DNA of 64,000 nt from Acetatifactor aquisgranensis (GTDB lineage Bacteria > Bacillota > Clostridia > Lachnospirales > Lachnospiraceae), in NCBI RefSeq assembly GCF_943193215.1, contig NZ_CALPDH010000010.1:62001-126000 (forward strand), read 5' to 3'. The notes under the pieces are model-generated. The model ran no database searches. It was not told where the DNA came from and saw only the letters and a program-made list of their open reading frames with translations. The position numbers were made by a program, and so were the translations under genes. Each line of letters begins with the position of its first letter. Positions within the stretch are counted from its first letter, which is position 1. Positions 33,259 through 42,254 of this stretch are shown in pieces.

Positions 33259-35053
33259 TATTCCATAAGTTTAAGTCAGATAGAATAGAAAAAGTAAGTT
33301 CCGTGGCAAGAGGGCCTGAAGCGAGTTTGTCGCTTTGGATATTTGTGGCAAAGAAGTAGGTGTGATTGTCCCTTTCCACATATCCAATGAACCAGCCGGA
33401 GGTATTGAGCCCATTTACTTCTTCCGTGCCTGTTTTCCCGGAAAGAATGCCTTCATCCATGGAATAAAGACGGATGGAATCTTTGACGGCTTTGATGTTT
33501 TCCGGTGCAAATCCGAACTGGTTGTAATATAATTTTGTCAGCATTTCGACCTGTTCGACAGGCGATATTTTCAATGCCGAATTGATCCAGTAAGAGGATA
33601 TGTCGCCTTCAACAAGCTGGTTGCCATAGCCTATTTCCTTAACATACTCCTTTATGGAGGGCAAACTGGATTGCTGGTCAAGTGCCTGAAAATACCATGT
33701 GACGGAATTTTGCATGGCAGATTCTAAGGTTTGGTCAGCGTTCCATAGGTCATACATATAGTTCTGCCCATTCCAAGGAATCAACGATTGTTCAGGGGAT
33801 ATAATTCCGGATTCCAGACTGAATAAAGCACTGTATATTTTAAAGGTGGAAGCAGGGGATATACGTGCGGTGGCATATTCTTTATTATAAATCTGCCATG
33901 AATCTTCGGCTGCATCGTATAACACAAAGCTGCCATTATATCCCTCAAAAATATCGTTTAAGTCAATATATGTAACATTATGGTTCGTTTCGCTAAAGTA
34001 GTAGCGGTTATTTTCCGAAGCCTGTGTAGACAGGATCGGGGCAGTCCCTAAAAGAAAAAAAGCAATGATGATATATAAGGCGGCGCTATGCAAAGTTTTC
34101 CGGAAAGAAGCCGGATGATAATTTGCAATATTCAAAATGCGTTTTTGCATTTGCTTCATGTTTCCGCTGATTCCGGTTGAAAAAGGAAATGGCCTAAGCG
34201 ACACTTTTTCTGCAAAGTTAATCAGTGTATTTCCGTAATCTTCATAGTCCCCTTCATCCAGCAGTTTTAATATGGAAGTGTCACAGGCGACCTCTCTGTC
34301 GTTTTTCATTTCTTTCAGTGAATACCATACAAGCGGATGGAACCAGTATAAGACGCCGATGACATTCATGAAATAATTTGCCAGTGCGTCTTTGTGCTTG
34401 TAATGCCCAAGCTCGTGCATCAGCATATATTTTATGCTGTTTGCATCATAGTCCGAAATCAGATGAATCGGCATATAGATACACGGTTTTAATAATCCGG
34501 CAATGATAGGCGATTTCAAAAATGCCGTACTGTAAATCGGAATAGGCTTTTTAATATGCATTTCATCTAAACATTCATAATACAGTCTGCGTACAGCCGG
34601 ATTCTGTAATGGCAGCGCAGAGTTTTTCATGTTGTGAAAACGGAGCATTGATTTTGTAATTAACAATATCATGATAAAAATACCGATGCACCATAAGATA
34701 AACAGTATCAAACCGATTGTGGAAGGCGTCCTTCTGCTTACGGATATACAGAAATCGTTCATCCAGTTTGCAGTAACAGACTGGTTTGTGGGAGCAGTCT
34801 CATTGATCATATCTCCAATGGGGGATGAGGATGCATTTTTTAAGTTCCTAAACCATGCGAAAATTTGCAGGAAACGGATTGGCTGAACCGGAATAAAGGG
34901 AACGGCTAATAAGCTAAGCAATAAATACCATAAATTATACTGCATTCGGCTGGTCAGGCTATTTTTTAACAAATGTTTTGCAAGCAGGAGTATTCCGATA
35001 ATAATGCTGATAAAAATGTTGCATATGAAAAACGGAATCATAAATTCTGCCAC
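33245..35053 (-). CDS. blaR1: BlaR1/MecR1-type beta-lactam sensor protease
   Basis: This is a membrane sensor that is acylated by beta-lactams outside the cell and then activates its cytoplasmic zinc protease domain, leading to loss of BlaI. The roughly 602-residue protein has N-terminal membrane helices, the M56 protease motif HELGH (near residue 210), a last membrane helix (near 310) and a C-terminal class D-like sensor with STFK (near 400) and KTGTEEVNG. The start is set at GTG 35053 (AAAGGGG upstream), 16 bases after blaI. The longer frame to 35170 would overlap blaI. It appears intact. Confidence 0.88.
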   Translation of the reverse strand: MAEFMIPFFICNIFISIIIGILLLAKHLLKNSLTSRMQYNLWYLLLSLLAVPFIPVQPIRFLQIFAWFRNLKNASSSPIGDMINETAPTNQSVTANWMNDFCISVSRRTPSTIGLILFILWCIGIFIMILLITKSMLRFHNMKNSALPLQNPAVRRLYYECLDEMHIKKPIPIYSTAFLKSPIIAGLLKPCIYMPIHLISDYDANSIKYMLMHELGHYKHKDALANYFMNVIGVLYWFHPLVWYSLKEMKNDREVACDTSILKLLDEGDYEDYGNTLINFAEKVSLRPFPFSTGISGNMKQMQKRILNIANYHPASFRKTLHSAALYIIIAFFLLGTAPILSTQASENNRYYFSETNHNVTYIDLNDIFEGYNGSFVLYDAAEDSWQIYNKEYATARISPASTFKIYSALFSLESGIISPEQSLIPWNGQNYMYDLWNADQTLESAMQNSVTWYFQALDQQSSLPSIKEYVKEIGYGNQLVEGDISSYWINSALKISPVEQVEMLTKLYYNQFGFAPENIKAVKDSIRLYSMDEGILSGKTGTEEVNGLNTSGWFIGYVERDNHTYFFATNIQSDKLASGPLATELTFSILSDLNLWNTYQE

Positions 35054-35069
35054 AGCGGTTTCCCCTTTC

Positions 35070-35438
35070 TTAATTTTTGGAAAGAAGAGAGCGGAGTTCA
35101 TCAATTTCAGTTTCAGACAGCTTGTCATTGTTAATATAGGCGGAGAGCATAGCTGTAATATTGCCGTCATAAAAACGGTTGAGAAAAGTGTTGCTTTCCT
35201 GCCCTATATATTCGGCTTCGCCTACCAATGGCGTATAGACAAATACCCGGCTTTGCTTTTCGTATGATAGAACGCCTTTGGTCACTAAGCGTTTTATCAA
35301 TGTCTGTATTGTTTTAGGACTCCATGTTGTCGTTTTTACTAAACGGTCTGTTATTTCATTTGTGCTGATTGGGGCATATTTCCATATAATTTTCATAACT
35401 TCAAATTCAGCTTCTGAAATTTGGGGCAAACCTTTCAT
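35070..35438 (-). CDS. blaI: BlaI/MecI-type transcriptional repressor
   Basis: This 122-residue winged-helix repressor represses beta-lactam resistance genes and its own operon. The family pattern is clear: ISEAEFEVMKIIWKYAPIST, then the recognition region TTTWSPKTIQTLIKRLVTKG and a C-terminal dimerisation helix pair. The gene is first in the blaI-blaR1 operon on the minus strand. A GGAGG site, a consensus promoter and a palindromic operator lie upstream. Confidence 0.93.
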   Translation of the reverse strand: MKGLPQISEAEFEVMKIIWKYAPISTNEITDRLVKTTTWSPKTIQTLIKRLVTKGVLSYEKQSRVFVYTPLVGEAEYIGQESNTFLNRFYDGNITAMLSAYINNDKLSETEIDELRSLLSKN

Positions 35439-35456
35439 TCGCAGGCACCTCCTAAA

Positions 35457-35474
35457 ATATTACCAATGTAATAT
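35457..35474. promoter_or_regulatory. Putative BlaI operator
   Basis: ATATTACCAATGTAATAT is a perfect palindrome (seven-base arms, four-base centre) resembling the staphylococcal bla/mec box with TACA/TGTA half sites. It sits at the predicted blaI transcription start, where binding would block the promoter. Confidence 0.7.
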
Positions 35475-35503
35475 ATTATAATGTAGAATGAACAAAAAGT
35501 CAA
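35475..35503 (-). promoter_or_regulatory. SigA-type promoter of blaI-blaR1
   Basis: Read on the minus strand, TTGACT (35503-35498), a 17-base spacer and TATAAT (35480-35475) give a near-consensus promoter. It is followed at once by the palindromic operator and the blaI ribosome-binding site. Confidence 0.85.
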
Positions 35504-35525
35504 TAAAAGTGTTGGCATAAAATCC

Positions 35526-35558
35526 TACACATGTAATAATTAAAAAGTTTTATGTGTA
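35526..35558. promoter_or_regulatory. Second BlaI-box-like palindrome
   Basis: TACACATGTA (35526-35535) is a ten-base palindrome of bla/mec-box type. Its left part, TACACAT, is also mirrored by ATGTGTA at 35552-35558. In mec/bla systems such a second box controls the divergent resistance gene. Here the divergent side runs into an insertion-sequence remnant, so the original target seems lost. Confidence 0.45.
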
Positions 35559-35618
35559 AGATTTAAAGCCAATAAATTAGAATAGACAAAATGTCCGCTA
35601 AAAACAGTGTTTAGCGGG

Positions 35619-35975
35619 TGGAACTATGTCAAGAAAAAGTACAAGTTAAACATGGACTTTTTGTCGAATCAATAGAATCCTATTCCATCGTTTTCTGCGA
35701 TCATGTCTTCCGAATCATCCAATTCGGTTACCATCTCTTCACGGAACTCCTGAATCCGGATACCGTTTTTCATATTCTCCTGGGGAGTGGTAGCCACAAT
35801 GGCTGTGAATCCTTACTGTATTGCAGAATGCTTCTATATATTCAAATACAAGCCTGTATGCATGGCTGTAATCCATGATACGGAACCGGCTGATCCATTC
35901 CCTTTTTATCAGGGCGTGAAAACTTTCTGTGCAGGCATTGTCCCATGGGCAGGCTCTCGCCTGAACCTGATGTCG
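35619..35975 (-). mobile_element. IS3-family insertion sequence remnant (transposase C-terminal end)
   Basis: On the minus strand a frame ending at the TGA at 35741-35739 encodes PWDNACTESFHALIKREW, then RLVFEYIEAFCNTVRIHSHC and SPGEYEKRYP. This is the unmistakable end of an IS3-type (OrfB) DDE transposase, including the last catalytic Glu. Homology fades beyond about 35975 and no start is present. TGGAACTATGTCAAG near 35619 looks like the terminal inverted repeat. A perfect hairpin CCGCTAAA/TTTAGCGG (35595-35617) lies just outside it. Confidence 0.75.
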
Positions 35976-36377
35976 GCGGCGGTGGCAGTCGGCTATATGG
36001 ATCAGGGATTTGAAAGGAAGTATTCAGGATGCAGGAGGCGGCGCTTTTCACCGCCGCCTGTGTGGTTTATTTTGTTACAGTCACATTTTTCCCGGGCTAT
36101 CCGCCGGAGGATGCGGAGGGGTTCATCAGAAACGGCGCGGCGGGGGCGAAATATATCGGAGCAAGAAAAGCATACGCAGTATACAATCAGGAGGCTCTCC
36201 CTGCTTTCGGCCGATTCGTTACCGCGTATCGGGCAGTTCCAGCGGCCATGCCTTGTTCATATTCGACAGTTCCGGCAGCTTTTCGCCCTCTTTCTTTAGA
36301 CCGGGCACGCTGTTATCTGTCTGCCTGTCGGAACAGGCGGACAGGGTATTTGCTGCCGCTGCGGGATTCAGGGAACT
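35976..36377. other. Non-coding stretch with a GC-rich hairpin and a possible lipoprotein remnant
   Basis: AGGCGGCG (36036-36043) and CGCCGCCT (36052-36059) form a strong hairpin. On the minus strand, about 36370-36230, a frame without a start reads NTLSACSDRQTDNSVPG and LPELSNMNKAWPLELPD to a stop. This resembles the mature start of a solute-binding lipoprotein, probably a remnant. Plus-strand frames exist but resemble nothing known and are not called. Confidence 0.4.
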
Positions 36378-37358
36378 CTATCCGAAATTCCGCTCATAGT
36401 TATCGTAATTACCGTACTGCCGCCAGATATCTATCATCATCTCATAGCGCTCCAGGGCAAGGCCTGTATAAGCGCAGTTGGAGGTAGAGAAGATATATCC
36501 TCCGCCCTCCGCCATGCCCTCCCGCAGAGATCTGAGCACGTCCTGCCTGCACTCTTCCTCTGTCCCGGTCTGCAGCAGGCCGCAGTTCACATTTCCCACC
36601 AGAGCGATTTCGTTTCCGATGATTTTGCGCACTTCGGGAATGGAGACCCCGCCCTGGGGATCCAGGGAATGGATGGCGTCCGGCCCGCAGTCCGCAATCT
36701 GCTTTACGATGGGCATGATGTTCCCGTCGGTATGCTTGATGGTGTAATATCCCATCTTCCTGTATTCCGTGATAGTCTCTTTCAGGTAAGGCACGATGAT
36801 TTCGTCGAACTTTTCCGGGCTGAAAAAGGGATTCACGTTAAAGCAGTAATCCGAGCAGAGTGTGAATCCGTCCAGCAGATGCCCGCGTTCATCCAGAGCC
36901 CGGGCAAATTCCAGGGCCTGTTCCACCCGAATCTGTGACTCTTCGTTCATCTTCTCCGGCTCCTCGTACATCCGTGTGGAGAATTCCATCATCCCCTCCC
37001 CGTCGGGGATTGCCCAGGTAGGGTCGCCGTGGGCCATGATATAATACTCGTCCCCGCTCTTTTCACGAATCAGTTCCAGGAGCCACTGGGTTTCTGCCAG
37101 CCCGCCCGGATTGGGATGGACGAATATGGCGCTGTGTCCATAGGCTTTGGCCGTGTCTATGTAGAGCTGGGCCATTTCATTCATGTGCAGGCTTTTCTCC
37201 GAATGGCTCATCTGATTCCATTGGGAGTAGTAGCGGTGGGAGGGATGCACTTTCCCGAATTTCTCCATGGTCAGGAAAAACACCAGTTCAAAGGTGGGCA
37301 CCTGGCCGCCTGTCTTTTCGCATTTCAATGTCCTGATAAATTTTTCACGATTTGTCAT
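36378..37358 (-). CDS. Uroporphyrinogen decarboxylase-family protein (probable corrinoid methyltransferase type)
   Basis: The 326-residue protein has the UroD/MtaA/CmuA TIM-barrel pattern: opening MTNREKFIRTLKCEKTGGQVP, the central DGFTLCSDYCFNVNPFFSPE, YTIKHTDGNIMPIVKQIADCG, and the closing NVNCGLLQTGTEEE. Members like this usually act in methyl transfer to corrinoid proteins or in unknown aromatic/heterocycle metabolism rather than haem synthesis; no haem genes are nearby. It starts at 37358 with AGGAGACAGGAA upstream, under its own promoter. Confidence 0.85.
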   Translation of the reverse strand: MTNREKFIRTLKCEKTGGQVPTFELVFFLTMEKFGKVHPSHRYYSQWNQMSHSEKSLHMNEMAQLYIDTAKAYGHSAIFVHPNPGGLAETQWLLELIREKSGDEYYIMAHGDPTWAIPDGEGMMEFSTRMYEEPEKMNEESQIRVEQALEFARALDERGHLLDGFTLCSDYCFNVNPFFSPEKFDEIIVPYLKETITEYRKMGYYTIKHTDGNIMPIVKQIADCGPDAIHSLDPQGGVSIPEVRKIIGNEIALVGNVNCGLLQTGTEEECRQDVLRSLREGMAEGGGYIFSTSNCAYTGLALERYEMMIDIWRQYGNYDNYERNFG

Positions 37359-37402
37359 TTCCTGTCTCCTGCCTTTCCCGGTTTCTGGGTTCTATGAACC
37401 TT

Positions 37403-37431
37403 ATTGTAGAATAGTTCCGGGACAAAATCAA
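37403..37431 (-). promoter_or_regulatory. SigA-type promoter of the UroD-family gene
   Basis: On the minus strand, TTGATT (37431-37426), a 17-base spacer and TACAAT (37408-37403) lie 45 bases before the start codon at 37358. Confidence 0.75.
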
Positions 37432-37502
37432 TAGAGGTGTTGGAGAAACTATAGCTTACTGAAAATACATATGCTAAAATAGAGGGGAGGAGGGACTGGG
37501 TG

Positions 37503-39293
37503 ATGAGAAAATATACATTTCAGATGACAAAAGAGGAAGTCAGGGAATTATGGAGCAGAGTGATATGGGAGCAGCTGCGTGTCCGACGCTTTAGATGGCT
37601 GCTGTTTCTGGTGATATTGGCGGTGGAATGCATCCTCTTGTCCTGGCCTGGGGCGTTGACGGTGGTCGCGCTGCTCCTGGGGATATACATGGCTTTCATA
37701 GTGCGGGGCTATTTTACGATAAAAGGGCAGCTGTGCGAAAAGACCCGGACCATGTGGATAGAGGACGGCATGCTGAAAGGGAATGTGGAAGGGGAGATGT
37801 ACAACGAGATTTCCTGCAGCTATATTACAGAGATCAGGATGACCCGCCATGTGCTCATGCTGGGATTTTGCGAGGCTGCAAAGACAATCAGATGGTATTC
37901 CATCCCGCTGCGCGTATTTGCGGACGAGCGGGAGAGGGACAGGTTCATAGAACTTATAAAGGACCCGCAGACAGCGGGAGAGCGCGCGGATTCGCCTGAG
38001 GAGAGCCGTGAGGCATCCTGCGGGGAGGAACAGGAATACCTCAGCCTGTCCTTTCAGGTAGGAGATGAGGAATGGGTCAGGATGATGGCAGACGCCACGG
38101 AAATCATTCAGGCGGGGACGCTGAACGAGCGGAAGAAAAATATCCTCCCCTGGATAATCCTTACGGCAGTATTCATCATGCTCCCATGCTGGGCGGTATG
38201 GCGGTACCCGGACGCGGGAAAGGTCACCCATATCGCGCTGCTCATGGGAATGTTGATTTTCCTGATGCTGCTGCGGAAACGGTCAGTGAACCCCGAGAAA
38301 GAGATAAGGGAGCGGGTCCGCAGGGGGACTAATCGGTATAGAGCAGAAGACATCTGGGAAACATCGGTTACGGAGACAGGGATACGGCAGGGCATATCGG
38401 GGAAGAGCAGCGCCACAGTGCCCTGGGATGGCCTGTTTGGCATGGTGGAGACTGAGATGGGCCTGTTCTTTTATCAAAAGGACAAAAAGAGCTTCCTTTT
38501 TCTTCCGAAATGGAGCATGGAGAGCAGCGAACAGATAGAGAGCCTGAGAGGGCTGTGCAGAGAAAAGCATCTGGAAATCCTTGCCGGGAAACGGAAGAAA
38601 TATGTGCCCAACTGGGTATTTACCATATTGTTCTTCTTTGTGGCATTGGGATATATTGCGGCAAATGCGGGGCTGGCTATCTGGGATTCCCGGAGGGGCA
38701 TGGACCCTGGACATCTGCCTTTTGAGGAACAGATATCGGTTTTACGTTCTTTTGGATTCGATATTTCGGCTGATATGGAGGAAAACTGGTATGGTCATAT
38801 GGAAGAATATGACATAGTCACATATGTGGAGGAATATCCTTATACATGGCTGTTGTCCAATCTGGCCTGGGAGGAAAGCGCCGGGGTATTCTGGTTTGAT
38901 TTTGAGGGATGGGACATCTGTACGGATTATATCACGGTTTTGGAGGGGATGCGGGAACTTGCCGCTGGCAGCATCCTGGATGATGTGAAGGACATCCGGG
39001 AAGATACGGAGGATATGGATTGGGAAAATGGTACGGGAACCATAACCGTTTCGCTGGAATGGAGCGGGCAGGAATATTCCTGGAAAATGGATGTGGAGCA
39101 TGACTGGATTGACGGAAAAGTTTTAGGGATATATAACGGCCTGCTTGAGGGGGAAAGGGATTCCGAGAGGTTCTATGCGACAGGCGACGGCGGACAGGGG
39201 GCGCTTGTATTCTACTGTACCGGGGAGTGGGCATCGGCGTTTGAGGATGCCACAGGTCTGGAGCTGGAGGCTTATACTGTGAAAGGGGAATAG
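37503..39293 (+). CDS. Membrane protein with two YcxB-like modules and an outer C-terminal domain
   Basis: The role is unknown. Module one (about 1-155) has two adjacent membrane helices (30-70) followed by a YcxB-like beta domain (GNVEGEMYNEISCSYITEI). Module two (about 180-360) repeats the plan with helices near 215-260 and a beta domain (TVPWDGLFGMVETEMGLFFYQ). A fifth membrane helix (about 370-390) leads to an acidic domain of about 200 residues, probably outside. ATG 37503 has GGAGGAGGGA eight bases upstream; GTG 37500 is the alternative. It is a single gene with no obvious partners. Confidence 0.7.
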   Translation: MRKYTFQMTKEEVRELWSRVIWEQLRVRRFRWLLFLVILAVECILLSWPGALTVVALLLGIYMAFIVRGYFTIKGQLCEKTRTMWIEDGMLKGNVEGEMYNEISCSYITEIRMTRHVLMLGFCEAAKTIRWYSIPLRVFADERERDRFIELIKDPQTAGERADSPEESREASCGEEQEYLSLSFQVGDEEWVRMMADATEIIQAGTLNERKKNILPWIILTAVFIMLPCWAVWRYPDAGKVTHIALLMGMLIFLMLLRKRSVNPEKEIRERVRRGTNRYRAEDIWETSVTETGIRQGISGKSSATVPWDGLFGMVETEMGLFFYQKDKKSFLFLPKWSMESSEQIESLRGLCREKHLEILAGKRKKYVPNWVFTILFFFVALGYIAANAGLAIWDSRRGMDPGHLPFEEQISVLRSFGFDISADMEENWYGHMEEYDIVTYVEEYPYTWLLSNLAWEESAGVFWFDFEGWDICTDYITVLEGMRELAAGSILDDVKDIREDTEDMDWENGTGTITVSLEWSGQEYSWKMDVEHDWIDGKVLGIYNGLLEGERDSERFYATGDGGQGALVFYCTGEWASAFEDATGLELEAYTVKGE

Positions 39294-39378
39294 TGGCCTG
39301 GACTCCGCAGAAAATCATCATGCTGCAGTCCGGCAGCAGGACCGGACTGCAGGTAAATCACATGCTGGTTCCAGAGGC

Positions 39379-41379
39379 CTAGTTCATCTGTTTCACAATC
39401 CTGTAATATGCCATGGAAGTCCTCTTATAGCTGAAGCAGTAAATGATAGCGAATACCAGGCAGCCTGCCGCAGTACAGCCAATCAGCAGGGCGGATTCGA
39501 AGAAGCCGATAGCTCCCAGGAGCATGTACACCATGCGCATGCCCACCGCCGTATGGAAGAATGCCCCGAACAGTGGGAGGCCGAACACCATGCTGATCTG
39601 AGTCCGGATGGTGCGCCGGATTTCCGCGTCGCTCATGCCTACCTGCTGCATGACCTCGAAATTCCTCTGGTCTTCGAAGCCCTCCGTGAGCTGTTTATAG
39701 TACATGATGATCAGCAGGCAGATCAGGAAGATGGCGGCGAAGAAGATGCCGATGAACAGCAGCCCGCCGTATATGCTTTTCTGGTCCTCCATATTGGCTC
39801 TGTGGTCATCGTATCCGGCAAATCCAGGCACCGTGTTCAGGTACTGGCTCAGGGCGGATGAGAATGCGTCGATCTCCGCGTCCTCCCCCTCAGGCCGGAA
39901 GCCGTAGAAACAGGTGTGAGAAGCCGCCCTGTCCATTCCAAATTCCGCGCATACATTTTCTACCTGCCGTTCATCCTGGAACACTGCCAGATAGAGGTTT
40001 TCAAAAACGCTGTTCGGCGCCTTTCTGCCTATGCCGCATTCGCCCAGCTCCTCCTTTACCCTGTACTCCAGCGTCCGGAAACGGACGGTGTCTCTCCCGA
40101 AATCTGCTCCGGTGCTGTAGATCAGGACTTCATCCGGGGAGAGGGATACAGGAGTTCCCTCCATCCGTTCGTATTCCTCCTGTGTCATCAGCAATACATA
40201 TTTCAGGTCCCTGAAGATGTTGAACTGGTCGTCCGGAATCTGGAAAGTGTTTCCTTCCAGGACAGCGGACAGTTCAATGCTGTCATAGATTAATTCATCT
40301 TCCAGACGGACATGGTTTTCCTCTGCCAGTACGGCAGCGTTCTGCTGCAGGCTGTCGGCATCTGCTTTCGCCTCCCCGAAGCAGGTAATCTCCATTACGC
40401 GCTTAAAACCGGAGGACACGATAGTGTCCATGTCCGCATAGACCACCACCGTGCACACCGCCGTGATGATGACCATGGTGGAGAAGACGCAGATGTTGGA
40501 CAGGCTGGCGGCGTTTTTCTTCATGCGGTAGAGCATGCCGGAGACAGTGGCGAAATGCTCCGGGCGGTAGTAGAACTTCTTCCGTTTCTTCAGGAAGCGC
40601 AGGACTGCGATGCTGCCGGAGGTGAACAGGAAATAAGTGCCCGCGATTACCAGGAAGACGGCCAGGAAGAAATCGGTGAAGACCTGGGATTCCAGCTTGG
40701 AGAAAAGGGCGATGAGGTAGCCTGCCCCCAGCGCGCAGAAGCCTGTGATGCTCATGGGCAGGATGTGCCGGGGCTCTTTTTCGCCTTTCCTGGACTCGCT
40801 CATGAGCTCCAGGGGGTTGGCCCGGCCTACTTGTATCAGGTTCACTGTCAGGTTCAGAGCGGTGATGAAAGCGTAGAACAACAGGCTGTCCGTGACAGCT
40901 GCGGGACTCACCGTGAACGTCACATCCACCTGCATCTTGGCCAGGTTCAGGAGCAGCAGGAAGATCAGTCTGGAGAATACCAGCCCCAGAAGGATGGCGC
41001 CTGCCATGACACAGCCGTATATGATCAGGCTCTCCCAGAACATCATGATGCCTATATGCTTCTTCTCCAGCCCCAGTATGCTGTAGAGTCCCAGCTCTTT
41101 CTTGCGCCGCTTGATCAGGAAGCTGTTGGTGTAATAGAGGAAAGGCACCATGATGATTCCCAGCAGCCAGAAGCCTATGTTGACCAGTATCAGGGTATAG
41201 ACGCCCTTGGGCAGGTTGTACATGATATCGTTCTTCAGTATCAGGTCAAAGACGAAGTAGGTGAACATGGCAAAGGTGCTGACGCCGATGTAAGGGAGAT
41301 AGGTGGAAGTATTCTTGCGGATGTTGGAGACCGCTATCCGGGGCAGCAGCGAGACTTTTTTCTTCGTTCCGTTCTTCAT
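39379..41379 (-). CDS. bceB: BceB-type ABC transporter permease (antimicrobial peptide resistance)
   Basis: This is the permease of a peptide-detoxification ABC transporter. The 666-residue protein fits the Bce pattern: ten membrane segments, with a large outside domain (about 330-540) between the seventh and eighth that binds the peptide-lipid target, and FtsX-type core sequence (RKKELGLYSILGLEKKHIGIMM near residue 90; QVGMSDAEIRR near 580). The start overlaps the bceA end closely (two bases apart). It works with BceS, which senses transporter activity. Confidence 0.9.
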   Translation of the reverse strand: MKNGTKKKVSLLPRIAVSNIRKNTSTYLPYIGVSTFAMFTYFVFDLILKNDIMYNLPKGVYTLILVNIGFWLLGIIMVPFLYYTNSFLIKRRKKELGLYSILGLEKKHIGIMMFWESLIIYGCVMAGAILLGLVFSRLIFLLLLNLAKMQVDVTFTVSPAAVTDSLLFYAFITALNLTVNLIQVGRANPLELMSESRKGEKEPRHILPMSITGFCALGAGYLIALFSKLESQVFTDFFLAVFLVIAGTYFLFTSGSIAVLRFLKKRKKFYYRPEHFATVSGMLYRMKKNAASLSNICVFSTMVIITAVCTVVVYADMDTIVSSGFKRVMEITCFGEAKADADSLQQNAAVLAEENHVRLEDELIYDSIELSAVLEGNTFQIPDDQFNIFRDLKYVLLMTQEEYERMEGTPVSLSPDEVLIYSTGADFGRDTVRFRTLEYRVKEELGECGIGRKAPNSVFENLYLAVFQDERQVENVCAEFGMDRAASHTCFYGFRPEGEDAEIDAFSSALSQYLNTVPGFAGYDDHRANMEDQKSIYGGLLFIGIFFAAIFLICLLIIMYYKQLTEGFEDQRNFEVMQQVGMSDAEIRRTIRTQISMVFGLPLFGAFFHTAVGMRMVYMLLGAIGFFESALLIGCTAAGCLVFAIIYCFSYKRTSMAYYRIVKQMN

Positions 41380-41380
41380 A

Positions 41381-42169
41381 TCATGCTTCCTCCTTTGCTG
41401 TATTCTTCAGATGTTCCTTTTCCGCGTGCAGCACTGTCAGGGTATCCGATATCTTCTGGTACATTTCGTCATCGTTCAGTCTGCCGCGATAGATTTGATT
41501 GAAGATTGCGCCGTCCTTGATAAAGAGCACACGTCCTGCCCGGCTGGCTGCCTGGATGCTGTGGGTCACCATGAGGATGGTCTGGCCCTCTTCGTTCACC
41601 TCCGAGAAGATGCCCAGCAGCCTGTCGGATGCCTTGGAGTCCAGCGCTCCTGTGGGCTCGTCTGCCAGTACAATCTGGGGCGATGTAATCAGAGCCCGGG
41701 CTACCGCTGCCCGCTGCTTCTGGCCGCCGGAGACCTCGTAAGGATATTTCTCCAGGATATCCGCGATGCCGAGCCTGACGGACAGAGGGGCAAGGCGTTT
41801 TTCCATTTTGTCGTATTCGCTGCCGGCCAGCACCAGAGGGAGAAAGATATTGTCCCGCAGGGAGAGGGTATCCAACAGATTGAAATCCTGAAAGACGAAT
41901 CCCAGGTTATCCCGGCGGAAAGCGCAGAGGTCCTTTTGCCGGATTCCCGCCATATCCTTGCCGGACAGTATCACCTGCCCGCTGGTGGGCTTGTCCAGGG
42001 AGGCCATGATGTTGAGCAGGGTGGTCTTGCCGGAACCGGACTCCCCCATGATGGCCACGTATTCTCCCTGCTCCACAGAGAAGTTCACATTATCCAGCGC
42101 CTGTACCTTGTTGCCGCCCAGCCGGGTGGTATATACTTTCCTGAGGTTTCTGACTTCTAATAGTGACAT
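41381..42169 (-). CDS. bceA: BceA-type ABC transporter ATPase
   Basis: This 262-residue ATPase partners the permease. Walker A (GESGSGKTT, near residue 36), the Q-loop, the signature (VSGGQKQRAAVARAL) and Walker B (IVLADEPTGALD) are intact, and the family-typical H-loop (MVTHSIQAASRAG) is present. ATG 42169 has AGGAGG nine bases upstream. The 125-base gap before it contains direct repeats and probably its own promoter. Confidence 0.95.
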   Translation of the reverse strand: MSLLEVRNLRKVYTTRLGGNKVQALDNVNFSVEQGEYVAIMGESGSGKTTLLNIMASLDKPTSGQVILSGKDMAGIRQKDLCAFRRDNLGFVFQDFNLLDTLSLRDNIFLPLVLAGSEYDKMEKRLAPLSVRLGIADILEKYPYEVSGGQKQRAAVARALITSPQIVLADEPTGALDSKASDRLLGIFSEVNEEGQTILMVTHSIQAASRAGRVLFIKDGAIFNQIYRGRLNDDEMYQKISDTLTVLHAEKEHLKNTAKEEA

Positions 42170-42254
42170 ATGATGATACCTCCTTGTGTCTCACATTTGT
42201 TTTGTAATCACAAGATAAGGATACAAAAAAAGGAAATGGAATGCCATCGAACAT

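Noticed and set aside
35053..35170. Longer start for blaR1 at 35170
   Set aside because: The added residues lie inside blaI and do not match BlaR1. GTG 35053 has a proper site and fits the 16-base gap after blaI.
35669..35773. 34-codon minus-strand frame starting MKNGIRIQEFREEMV
   Set aside because: It overlaps the IS3 transposase end in another frame and lies in the insertion-sequence 3' region, so it is probably chance coding.
36029..36487. 152-codon plus-strand frame overlapping the UroD gene end
   Set aside because: The second half is antisense to a confident gene and the first half has no recognisable domain. A hairpin occupies its start.
40312..42160. Long plus-strand frames antisense to bceB and bceA
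   Set aside because: They are rich in His, Gln and Asp without any fold or motif, and they mirror the codon bias of the minus-strand transporter genes.
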